Shown here piece after piece: positions 6,767-13,873 of a stretch of DNA of 22,153 bases. Made by a program: the position numbers and the translations under genes. Every line of letters begins with the position of its first letter. The first letter of the stretch is position 1. The DNA comes from Pseudomonadota bacterium (GTDB lineage Bacteria > Desulfobacterota > Desulfovibrionia > Desulfovibrionales > Desulfovibrionaceae), in the NCBI GenBank assembly GCA_023419375.1, contig JAEZYD010000018.1, positions 1 through 22,153 of the forward strand, written 5' to 3'. Under the pieces are notes generated by a model, which saw only the letters and a program-made list of their open reading frames with translations, searched no databases and was not told the DNA's origin.

Positions 6767-8533
6767 TTAACCAGCCTTCATTTCCTGAATAAGCCGCCGC
6801 AGTACCTGAGCCTGCTGGGCCATCTCGCCCATGGCCTGATTGGCTCTTCCCATGGCTTGCGCGGTTTCTGCCGAAATCGTTGCTACCTGCTCCACAGAAC
6901 GGCTGATCTCTTCGCTGGATGCCGACTGCTGCTCGCTGGCTGCGGCGATGGAGCGCACCTGATCGCTTGCCTGTTCCACAAGACTGACAATCTGCGAAAG
7001 AGCCTCACCAGAAAGCGAAGCCCGGTGCGTGGCGCTTTCAATGGTGGCGACAGACTTTTCCACGCCGTCAATGCTTTTGCGGGTGCCATCCTGAATACCA
7101 CGGATAACACCGCCCACTTCCTGCGTGGCTGTCATGGTCTTTTCCGCCAGTTTGCGCACCTCATCGGCCACCACGGCAAAACCGCGCCCGGCATCGCCCG
7201 CACGGGCCGCCTCAATGGCCGCATTAAGGGCCAACAGGTTGGTCTGATCTGCAATATCAGAAATAACGCTCATGATCTGCCCGATGCCGTCGGCCTGCTT
7301 GCCGAGTGTGGCCATGTCCAGCTTAACCTCAAGCGACTGTTTTTGCACCGCAGTGATATCGTTCACCACATTGCAGACCATCTGCGCACCTTCCTGGGCC
7401 TTGGCGCGCGCGGTATCGGATGTTTCAGAGGCCTTGGCGGCATTTTCCGCCACTTCGCCCACGGTGGCGTTCATTTCATCCATTGCAGAAGACGTGACCG
7501 ACACGCGCCGTGACTGTTCCTCTGCCCCACGGCTTGATTGCGTAATCAAAGCCGAAAGCTGCTCTGTGGCAGTTGAAATCACCTCAACCACACTTTCCAA
7601 CTGATGCGCAGCCTGCAACATGCCCTCGGCCTTGGCGCGCTCGGCCTGCACCTTGGCAGCCTGAGCTTCTTGCGTGGCTATTTCCGCATGGTGAGCCTGC
7701 TCCGAAGCTTCGGCGCTTTTCTGCTCCGCCTCGGCGATCTTGTCCTTCATGGTTCCCACCATGTTCTGCAAAACATGATAGACACCGCCGGGCTTCTTTT
7801 GCTGACGGAAGGTCACGTCCAGATCGCCGTCGGCAATCTTGCCCGCAACTTCGGCAAGATAGCCAGGATCCTCGCCAAGCTGGCGCATGACCTCGCGCGT
7901 GAGCAAAATGCCTTGCCCCACAGACAAAATAAAACCAATGACAATGGCCGCGAAAATCATTTTTTTGGAAAAATCAGCAAGGTCGTCATTGGACTGGGCC
8001 AGCAGATGCCCCTGCTCTTCCTTGGATTCCACAAGGCGGTTGATGGCGTCCTGATACTGATTGGCCAGCTTGTTTCCTTCACTATCAAGATAGGCTTCAG
8101 CCCCGGCGGAATCACCAGCCTGCTTCATTTTGAGGACCTTGTCCGTCATGCCTCTGAACGCAGAACGTTGCACCTTGTACTCTTCAATAATCTGTTTTGC
8201 CTTGGCAGAAATAAGAGTCTTTTCCACAGCTTTTGAGCTGTCATCTATTTCTTTGCGCAGCGCTTCAATCTGGGCAGTGCGTTTGCTGATCTCCTCGCCA
8301 GACGTTGCGCCAACGATGCCTTCCATATTGACGCGAATACGTTGAAAACCCACGGAAAGCTTCAACAGATCCGCCATAGGAACTGTGGCGCGCTCATAAA
8401 GGATGGTGTCCGCTTCATTGACCTTATCCAGCTCAAAAACGGCGAAAACGCCTACGCCCAAGGTCATCAGCGAAGACAGGATAAAACTCACAATGAGCTT
8501 TGTTTGCAGCTGCGTATTTTTTAAAAGGCTCAT
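6767..8533 (-). CDS. Methyl-accepting chemotaxis protein
   Basis: A 588-residue transmembrane chemoreceptor. TM1 spans about 13-33. A helical periplasmic domain of about 155 residues (34-190) has the size of a four-helix-bundle ligand domain. TM2 is 191-211, the HAMP domain about 212-265 (GEDPGYLAEVAGKIADGDLDV), and a long coiled-coil signalling domain follows to about 580. The hairpin tip that binds CheA and CheW is clear at about 422-460 (DIADQTNLLALNAAIEAARA, then GRGFAVVADEVRKLAEKT). The C-terminus (LIQEMKAG) has no CheR/CheB docking pentapeptide. The ATG has GGAG 8 nt upstream and a sigma-28-type promoter further up, linking it to the flagellar/chemotaxis regulon. The ligand is unknown. 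Confidence 0.95.
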   Translation of the reverse strand: MSLLKNTQLQTKLIVSFILSSLMTLGVGVFAVFELDKVNEADTILYERATVPMADLLKLSVGFQRIRVNMEGIVGATSGEEISKRTAQIEALRKEIDDSSKAVEKTLISAKAKQIIEEYKVQRSAFRGMTDKVLKMKQAGDSAGAEAYLDSEGNKLANQYQDAINRLVESKEEQGHLLAQSNDDLADFSKKMIFAAIVIGFILSVGQGILLTREVMRQLGEDPGYLAEVAGKIADGDLDVTFRQQKKPGGVYHVLQNMVGTMKDKIAEAEQKSAEASEQAHHAEIATQEAQAAKVQAERAKAEGMLQAAHQLESVVEVISTATEQLSALITQSSRGAEEQSRRVSVTSSAMDEMNATVGEVAENAAKASETSDTARAKAQEGAQMVCNVVNDITAVQKQSLEVKLDMATLGKQADGIGQIMSVISDIADQTNLLALNAAIEAARAGDAGRGFAVVADEVRKLAEKTMTATQEVGGVIRGIQDGTRKSIDGVEKSVATIESATHRASLSGEALSQIVSLVEQASDQVRSIAAASEQQSASSEEISRSVEQVATISAETAQAMGRANQAMGEMAQQAQVLRRLIQEMKAG

Positions 8534-8583
8534 GGTTGCTTCTCCAGGGGAGGGGATTTTATACTATTAGCATACTACTTTCT

Positions 8584-8610
8584 TTATCGGCATAGTCTCT
8601 AAACATTTTA
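8584..8610 (-). promoter_or_regulatory. Sigma-28 (FliA)-type promoter of the chemoreceptor gene
   Basis: Reading minus, TAAAATGT (8610-8603), an 11-nt spacer and GCCGATAA (8591-8584) match the FliA consensus TAAAGTTT-N11-GCCGATAA, with a perfect -10 and a correct spacer. Transcription would begin about 40-45 nt before the ATG. Other bases of 8534-8730 are AT-rich without further clear signals. Confidence 0.8.
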
Positions 8611-8730
8611 GGTTATCAGCAAAAGTAATTAAAAATATTTTTCATATAACGCACTACAATTCTTTGTTTAGCTACCAAACCGAATTCCTATCATAGTATC
8701 CAGCTACGCATGCACAGGTCGCTCGGCAAA

Positions 8731-9645
8731 TCAGGACTTATCAATCGGCCTGAGGGGAATGCATATTTCCGTCAGCAGATCTGCGGGAGGGGTCGTTTGC
8801 GGTGAATTCCAGTAGATTTCAAATCCCGGGTCATTATACGGCTCACGTCCACTCTGCGGAAACCACATGCCAAACAAAGACCTGTAGGCCGGATGCAACA
8901 GGGAGTAGGGCCCCCTGATGCGCAGCGCGGCATAGGCCTGTTCCCCGCCAATATGGCGCAAAAAAATTTCCTCATTCTGCAACAGGGGGCACAATTCGGC
9001 GCTTGTTTCCAGCAATTCCGGCGGCAGGCTGACGCAGGCATCCATGCGGCACTTTTGAGGCGCGGTGATGTCCGGGTTGTCGTAGCTCACGCCGTAAGCC
9101 ACCGATGCATCGGAAAGCAGGCCGTTGGCCCCCAACGCACCGCATAGCTTTTCCCATGCGGGGCAGCTCTCGTCATACGGCCCCGTATGCCTCACGGCGG
9201 CCACCAAACGCGGCGGGAATTTTTCAACACGTACATTCATGGCCGGGAGGTCGGTCATTTCATGGTAAAACAGGGGACGCGTCAGATCGCGTCTGCGGGC
9301 AACCTCCAGGTGTCCCTTCCTGCGGCGGTATTCAGACGGCAGCATGCCCATATGCGCCCGAAAAGCGCGCGTAAAAGCGTCCACGCTATCGTAACCCGCG
9401 CCCAGGGCTATCTGGGTGACAGATTCAGGGGAATGCCCAAGCTGCATGGCGGCGCGCTCCAGTAATAAACGGCGCACGTATGCCGCAACGCTCTCGCCCA
9501 CCATGGATGAAAATATCCGGTGGAAGTGATAGGGCGAAAAACAGGCTATGCGTGCCAGTTCTTCCAGGTTTGGCCTGTCATCAAGGTGCTGCTCAATGTG
9601 GCGCAGCACAAGGCCTATACGCTGTTGGTAGGTAAGTATTTCCAT
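8731..9645 (-). CDS. AraC-family regulator with GyrI-like effector-binding domain
   Basis: The protein has 304 residues. An N-terminal AraC/XylS DNA-binding domain (about 8-110) has two helix-turn-helix units and the typical FSPYHFHRIF and AGYDSVDAFTRAFRAHMG...PSEYRR patterns. A C-terminal GyrI-like domain of about 160 residues (about 135-300) begins at VRVEKFPPRLVAAVRHTGPY and ends FEIYWNSP...EICIPLRP. This Rob-like layout senses small, often cationic or aromatic compounds. The ATG has GGGAG about 6 nt upstream. It is divergent from a stand-alone GyrI-like gene with a 125-bp shared control region, so it probably regulates that gene and itself. The ligand is unknown. Confidence 0.92.
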   Translation of the reverse strand: MEILTYQQRIGLVLRHIEQHLDDRPNLEELARIACFSPYHFHRIFSSMVGESVAAYVRRLLLERAAMQLGHSPESVTQIALGAGYDSVDAFTRAFRAHMGMLPSEYRRRKGHLEVARRRDLTRPLFYHEMTDLPAMNVRVEKFPPRLVAAVRHTGPYDESCPAWEKLCGALGANGLLSDASVAYGVSYDNPDITAPQKCRMDACVSLPPELLETSAELCPLLQNEEIFLRHIGGEQAYAALRIRGPYSLLHPAYRSLFGMWFPQSGREPYNDPGFEIYWNSPQTTPPADLLTEICIPLRPIDKS

Positions 9646-9704
9646 TTATTCTCCCGTCCCGGTTCTGGCCGCCAAGGGACACGGTGGGCAGAAGCGCAAA
9701 AAAA

Positions 9705-9722
9705 GTCGAGCGAATTTTCGAC
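9705..9722. promoter_or_regulatory. Possible operator in the AraC/GyrI divergent region
   Basis: GTCGAGCGAATTTTCGAC contains an outer inverted repeat (GTCGA/TCGAC) and an inner CGAA-TT-TTCG. It lies between the divergent regulator and GyrI-like genes and is the only symmetric element seen there. Binding by the AraC-type protein is a guess. Confidence 0.3.
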
Positions 9723-9770
9723 ATAAGGAACATGCTGACCCCACACAATATATCCCCGCAAGGAGTACCT

Positions 9771-10217
9771 ATGAACGGATTTGAAATAAAAGTTGTGGAT
9801 TTTCCAGCCAAGCAGCTTATGGGCATCAAGGTGCGTACCAATATGGCTAAGGCCAAGGAAGACTGCTCTGCCCTGTGGCAGAACTTCTGCCCGCAAATGC
9901 CAAAAATTTATGGCAAGGAAAGCTACGGCGTTTCCGTCATGCTCAATGCTGAGGATTTTGATTACTGGGCCGCCGTTGAGGCCGAAAGCCAGATTCCGGC
10001 AGGTATTGAAACAACCGGCATTCCGTCAGGCTCTTATGCACGCTGCACTGTGCCGAATCTGGAAAGCATCGGTGCGGGATACATGTTCATGTACCAGACA
10101 TGGCTTGGCGGGCAGCAGGAATGGAAACTGAACGAGCAAGCTCCCTGCTTTGAGTTGTACCCTGCGGACTGGAATCCGAGCATGCCGTTTGATCTGTTTA
10201 TGCCGGTCAAGCGTTAG
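9771..10217 (+). CDS. Stand-alone GyrI-like small-molecule-binding protein
   Basis: The 148-residue protein is a single GyrI-like/AraC effector-binding domain. It opens with a FEIKVVDFPAKQLMGIKVRTNM strand-loop unit and ends with an acidic FELYPADW strand and a PFDLFMPVK strand. The same closing pattern occurs in the effector domain of the divergent regulator. Such proteins bind small hydrophobic ligands; some modulate gyrase and some act in drug tolerance. The start is ATG 9771 with AAGGAG (9760-9765) 5 nt upstream; the open frame further left has no such site. Trp residues (for example in YWAAVEAES and QTWLGG) may line the pocket. Ligand and role are unknown. Confidence 0.85.
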   Translation: MNGFEIKVVDFPAKQLMGIKVRTNMAKAKEDCSALWQNFCPQMPKIYGKESYGVSVMLNAEDFDYWAAVEAESQIPAGIETTGIPSGSYARCTVPNLESIGAGYMFMYQTWLGGQQEWKLNEQAPCFELYPADWNPSMPFDLFMPVKR

Positions 10218-10220
10218 CTT

Positions 10221-10652
10221 CCGCCATCCGGCGGGGTTTGGACGCCTGTGCGGCGCGCAGCCTCACCCGAGAGGCTACGTTTGTCTTTCTTCTGCCCGCC
10301 GGGCGCGGGATTCCGCCGTCCGGCGGGGTTTGGACGCCTGTGCGGCGCGCAGCCCCACCCTCACTCGAGAGTTACTAGGTTTATCTTTTTCTGCCCTGCG
10401 GGCACGAGACTCCGCCGTCCGGCGGACTTGGGACGCCTGTGCGGCGCGCAGCCCCACCCTCACTCGAGAGTTACTAGGTTTATCTTTTTCTGCCCTGCGG
10501 GCACGAGACTCCGCCGTCCGGCGGACTTGGGACGCCTGTGCGGGCGCGCAGCCTCACCCGCACTCGAGAGTTACTAGGTTTATCTTTTTCTGCCCTGCGG
10601 GCACGAGACTCCGCCGTCCGGCGGAGTTTGGGACGCCTGTGCGGCGCGCAGC
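10221..10652. repeat. 99-bp direct tandem repeat array (four units plus a partial)
   Basis: Units begin at 10221, 10313, 10412, 10511 and 10611, giving periods of 92, 99, 99 and 100 bp; the last is partial. Each starts with the hairpin CCGCCGTCCGGCGG, then ACGCCTGTGCGGCGCGCAGC. A segment with CACTCGAGAGTTACTAGG follows, then a T-rich tract and a second small hairpin, GCCC-TGC-GGGC. The second and third units are nearly identical, the first is the most diverged, and the fourth has one inserted G. The array starts 3 nt after the GyrI-like stop codon. A period near a multiple of three keeps frames open through the array, but no gene signals are present. Confidence 0.9.
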
Positions 10653-11164
10653 AAGGCGGGGCCGGTTATGGGGCTACGCCCCCTTCTCGGCCCCCCTTGC
10701 ATCCCCCCCGAAGCACCCCCTAAGAAAGGCTTTCAGCTTCCGCAAAACAGCGAGGGCAACGCGGCTATAGCTGCGGGAGCTTCCCTCACTCACTGCGCTC
10801 GCTCAGGCGATCTCCCTTCGCGCCGCGTAAATGCCAGAGAGCTCTTTAGCTTCGATCAAGCTCCGCTTCAGCCAAATACCACTGGTTCAGTTGCCCTTTT
10901 AGGGAAGGTTTTCGTACTCTTTCCCTTAGGGTTCTGGGGTTTCAGTCACCTCCAAGCCCGGACGAATCACGATAATATACAAAAAATCGTGTGATATAGA
11001 TATTTTATGCACGTAAATGGCAATTTCCATTCGGTCATAACTAGCAAAATGAATTGCAAGTAAGAAAGAGTTGCCCTTCATCAAAAGCTGGTCGTGGAGT
11101 CGCCTTCCTTAAACTCGCCGGAGCGAAGCGGAGGCGATGGCTGGTGTTGGGCGAATTTGCAAAA

Positions 11165-11281
11165 TACGCTTTTTGCGGCCTGAAAAGGAAGCGGCGGGAT
11201 TTTGAGCGCAGCGTACTCAAGTACGTGAGCATCAAAATCCCGCCGCTGACGCATTCAGGGCGCAAAAGTCGGGTTTGCGTA
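11165..11281. repeat. Long palindromic repeat element (REP/MITE-like)
   Basis: A perfect 15-bp repeat (GCGGCGGGATTTTGA, 11191-11205; TCAAAATCCCGCCGC, 11232-11246) encloses CGTACT/AGTACG (11212-11217, 11220-11225) around a 2-nt centre. Outside it, CTGAA/TTCAG (11180-11184, 11254-11258), TTTTGCG/CGCAAAA (11171-11177, 11261-11267) and TACGC/GCGTA (11165-11169, 11277-11281) continue the symmetry. The transcript could fold into a roughly 117-nt hairpin. It lies about 85 bp after the CbiL stop, so it may also act as a 3' stabiliser or terminator of the cobalamin operon. Confidence 0.8.
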
Positions 11282-11364
11282 AATCAGCCTGACAGGCTCA
11301 CCCATGCCACCCAAACTATTCCTGCCTTTTCCTACCCTCTCCAGCTCTTCACAATGCCGCAGGG

Positions 11365-12081
11365 TTACACTTGCGGCTTGCGGCTCAGAATCAGCGACAT
11401 ATAGGGCGGTGTCTCACCCGTAGCGCAAACCCCGCCAAGCCCCTGACAGACCTTCTCCGCAGGCTGCTCCACATGGCTCGCCAGCACGCACGACTCCAGC
11501 CGATTGGTCGCACCCAAGGCTTCCGCAATGGCAGGCAGGTTACGATACGCCTTGAGAATCACGGCCGTATCGCTCTGTTGCAACGAATCTTCCAGACTCT
11601 CCCGGCTGTTGATGCCCGGTATGATGCGCAGGGTCTCGCCGTTTTCGCACAAAACGGTACGGGTGCGGGCAGCTGCCGCCTGAAAAGACGTGATGCCGGG
11701 AATGACCTCCACCGCCAGATGCGGCGCGCACTCGCCAAGGGTGCGCATGAGATAGCCAAACGTGCTGTACACCAGCGGATCGCCAATGGTCAGAAAGGCG
11801 GCGCTCTGCCCGCTTTCCAGCACGTCCTGGGTGGTCTGGGCCGCTACGCGCCACGCCTCGCGCAGCACGGAACGGTCGCGCGTCATGGGAAATTCCAGCC
11901 GCAGCACGCGCACATCGGCCCGCAGATGCGGCCGCGCCGTGTCCAGCGCCGCCGAAAAATCATTGCTTGGCGAGGCTGCCGCAAGGATAACATCCACCTC
12001 GCCCAGCACCCTGACTGCCCGCAGGGTCAAAAGATCGGGCGCGCCGGGGCCGACGCCCACGCCGTAGAGAATTCCGTTCAT
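11365..12081 (-). CDS. cbiL: Precorrin-2/cobalt-factor II C20-methyltransferase
   Basis: A 238-residue tetrapyrrole methylase that adds the C20 methyl from SAM during corrin ring synthesis. The N-terminal LYGVGVGPGAPDLLTLRAVRVL (about 5-26) is the family signature. ITFGDP-like TIGDPLVYSTFGYLMR (about 97-112) and the IPGITSFQAAAARTR region (about 127-141) form the SAM and substrate pocket. The oxygen-independent CbiL form is assumed because the host appears anaerobic; CobI has the same fold. The ATG has a GAGAG purine stretch upstream. It is the last gene of the riboswitch-controlled transporter operon, 39 bp after the binding-protein stop, so de novo B12 synthesis and uptake share control. 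Confidence 0.9.
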   Translation of the reverse strand: MNGILYGVGVGPGAPDLLTLRAVRVLGEVDVILAAASPSNDFSAALDTARPHLRADVRVLRLEFPMTRDRSVLREAWRVAAQTTQDVLESGQSAAFLTIGDPLVYSTFGYLMRTLGECAPHLAVEVIPGITSFQAAAARTRTVLCENGETLRIIPGINSRESLEDSLQQSDTAVILKAYRNLPAIAEALGATNRLESCVLASHVEQPAEKVCQGLGGVCATGETPPYMSLILSRKPQV

Positions 12082-12120
12082 TATCTGCTCTCTTTACAAT
12101 ACTCTGAAATATTTATGGGA

Positions 12121-13128
12121 TCAGCGGTGCAGCCAGCTGTCCAGTTCTTCCGCCGCATCCAGGGCGCGGGGGCCGGGGCGGGCAAACCGCTCTTCGTCAA
12201 CTATAAGTACACGGCCAGTGCGCTGGGCGCGCAAATCCCGGTAGTGATCGCGCCCGGCCAGGGGCGTTGGCTCAGGATTCATGGGGCCTTTCTGAATAAT
12301 GTACGCATCCGGATCTGCCGCAATCAGGGCTTCCTCGCTGTAGTGCACCAGCTTTTTGCTGTCGCTCACCACGTTTTCTCCCCCGGCAAGGGCCAGTATC
12401 TCACTGCTGATGCCGCCGCGCCCCGCCGCCAGCAGATTGGGATAACGCACCTCGTAAAAGACGCGCGCCACGGGCTTGCCCGCATTGCGGCTGCGCAATG
12501 CCTGCACTCGGCCCTTCCAGCCGTTTACGAGTACCTGGGCCTTATCCTCGTGTCCGGCAAGCCGCCCCAGAGTTTCCGTCACTTCAAACAGCCGTTCAAA
12601 GGAATTTACGTCAAATGTCAGCACCTTAAGGCCCAAAGAACGCAAATTCTCGGTCTGGGTCTGGGCTTCGCTGCGGCCTTCAAGCTGCAAGACCACATCC
12701 GGCTGTTGCGCCAGCACAAGCTCGGCATTGGGGCGCATGTGCGTGCCGATGGCAGGCAGGGCCGCAAGCTCCGGCAGATTGCCGTCCGCAGCAGTACGCG
12801 CCACCAAGAGGTCGCCAGCGCCCAGGGCCAGAAAAATCTCGTTAAACGCCCCATACAGGGCGATGACCCTCTTGACGGGTTGGGCAAAGGTTACGGTTGC
12901 GCCCGTGTCGTCCGTAATGACAATGGGGCCGGAGTTATGGAGTTCGCTGTTTTCAGAGTTAGCCGCCTGCACTCCTGCCGGGAATAAAAGCAGACTGAGC
13001 AGCAGCAGAGGCAGCCGGAGCAGCAGTTTTTTCCCCGCTCCACGGGCCTTTTGCGCTGGCAAGCAGGGCCTGAGGCAGTCCCCACCGGGGGTGGGGCAAT
13101 ACGCAGATGGGGATGTTGTAGAGCGCAC
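12121..13128 (-). CDS. btuF: ABC transporter periplasmic binding protein (BtuF/FecB-like)
   Basis: This is a class III periplasmic binding protein. A hydrophobic Leu-rich signal segment ends in FPAGVQA-ANS, so Sec export and cleavage after Ala are expected. The mature part starts with ITDDTGATVTFAQPVKRVIAL and has the typical lobes, for example MRPNAELVLAQQPDVVLQ and a C-terminal RVLIVDEERFARPGPRALDA. No lipobox cysteine is seen. I chose GTG 13128 because AGGAG (13136-13140, minus) lies 7 nt upstream, though this leaves a long n-region. TTG 13062 gives a standard-looking signal peptide with a weak AGG. Either start lies inside the ATPase gene. The riboswitch and cbiL neighbour point to a corrinoid ligand. 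Confidence 0.8.
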   Translation of the reverse strand: MRSTTSPSAYCPTPGGDCLRPCLPAQKARGAGKKLLLRLPLLLLSLLLFPAGVQAANSENSELHNSGPIVITDDTGATVTFAQPVKRVIALYGAFNEIFLALGAGDLLVARTAADGNLPELAALPAIGTHMRPNAELVLAQQPDVVLQLEGRSEAQTQTENLRSLGLKVLTFDVNSFERLFEVTETLGRLAGHEDKAQVLVNGWKGRVQALRSRNAGKPVARVFYEVRYPNLLAAGRGGISSEILALAGGENVVSDSKKLVHYSEEALIAADPDAYIIQKGPMNPEPTPLAGRDHYRDLRAQRTGRVLIVDEERFARPGPRALDAAEELDSWLHR

Positions 13129-13873
13129 CAAGATTCTCCTCGGTAAAAACATTTGCTACCGGCCCGTCAAAAACCAGATTTCCATCCCGCAGCCCCATGA
13201 GGCGCGTGGCATACAGAGCCGCCAGATTGCAGTCGTGCACGGCCATAAGCACGCAGGCTCCTGCGGCGCGGCGGCGCTCAAGCAGGTCGAACAGATCAAC
13301 CATGCGCGCCCAGTCCAGCCCTGCGGCCAGTTCGTCCAGCAGCAGGAGCGGGCTTTCCTGCGCAAGGGCGCGGGCCAGCAAGACCCTTTGCAGCTCGCCG
13401 CCCGAAAGTTCGTTGAGCCCGCGCTGCGCCAGCGGCGCGGCCCCGGTTTCTTCAAGCGCCCGGTCTGCCGCGGCATAATCTTCCCGCCCATACGACCCAA
13501 GCCACGAAAGATGGGCAAAACGCCCGAGCAGCACCATCTGCCGTGCGGTAAGGCCCTGCGGCAACTGCCCGCGCTGCGGCACCACCGCCACCATGCGGGC
13601 GCGCTCGCGCGGCTTCAATGTTGCCAGCGGACGGCCCTGAATCTCAATGGCGCCAGCCTGCGGCGTCAGCACACCCGAAAGGGTGCGCAGCAGTGTTGTT
13701 TTGCCGCTGCCGTTGGGGCCAAGCAGAGCGGCGCACTCCCCGGCGTGCAGGGTAAAGGCAGCATCGCGCAGCACACTCTGCCCGCCGTATCCGGCGCGCA
13801 CTCCGGCAATACGCAGCACAGGCTGTGCGGTGCGCCCCTCATGGCGCATATCTGCATGGTCAGGCCGCAGCAT
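12959..13873 (-). CDS. btuD: ABC transporter ATP-binding protein (BtuD/FecE-like)
   Basis: The 304-residue ATPase energises the importer from the cytoplasm. Walker A GPNGSGKTT (52-60), the Q-loop VVPQ (97-100), the signature LSGGELQRV (156-164), Walker B LLLLDE (176-181) and the switch His213 (AVHD) are all intact. The ATG overlaps the permease stop (TGATG at 13875-13871), showing translational coupling. After the conserved end of the domain (ALYNIPICVLPHP) an Ala/Ser/Gly-rich tail of roughly 40 residues runs on, read from the DNA that also encodes the start of the binding protein. FecE/BtuD-type subunits are usually about 250-260 residues, so the tail is extra and may be accidental. Confidence 0.88.
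   Translation of the reverse strand: MLRPDHADMRHEGRTAQPVLRIAGVRAGYGGQSVLRDAAFTLHAGECAALLGPNGSGKTTLLRTLSGVLTPQAGAIEIQGRPLATLKPRERARMVAVVPQRGQLPQGLTARQMVLLGRFAHLSWLGSYGREDYAAADRALEETGAAPLAQRGLNELSGGELQRVLLARALAQESPLLLLDELAAGLDWARMVDLFDLLERRRAAGACVLMAVHDCNLAALYATRLMGLRDGNLVFDGPVANVFTEENLGALYNIPICVLPHPRWGLPQALLASAKGPWSGEKTAAPAASAAAQSAFIPGRSAGG

Larger units (their letters stand above)
10218..11364. other. 1.15-kb gene-poor region with repeats
   Basis: No convincing gene is seen. The stretch holds, in order, the 99-bp tandem array, a cruciform-like GC-rich segment (arms 10653-10664 and 10688-10698, inner GGGGC-TAC-GCCCC at 10670-10682), a stretch of unremarkable sequence, an AT-rich patch with inverted CACGAT/ATCGTG (10968-10973, 10986-10991), and the long palindromic element at 11165-11281. 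Frames open here come from the repeats. Confidence 0.6.

Noticed and set aside
6722..7513. 263-codon open frame antisense to the chemoreceptor
   Set aside because: Composition is His/Leu/Gly-rich without motifs; it mirrors the conserved signalling domain on the minus strand.
10221..10652. CRISPR array
   Set aside because: Whole 99-bp units are duplicated; there are no short constant repeats separated by unique spacers and no cas genes.
10150..10770. Open frame of 206 codons with 33-residue repeats across the tandem array
   Set aside because: The frame is kept open because the 99-bp period is a multiple of three. It begins inside the GyrI-like gene, has no ribosome binding site, and its Arg/Cys-rich peptide resembles no protein.
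11371..12987. 538-codon open frame antisense to cbiL and the binding protein
   Set aside because: No family motif and unusual Gln/Arg/His composition; both genes on the other strand are clearly real.
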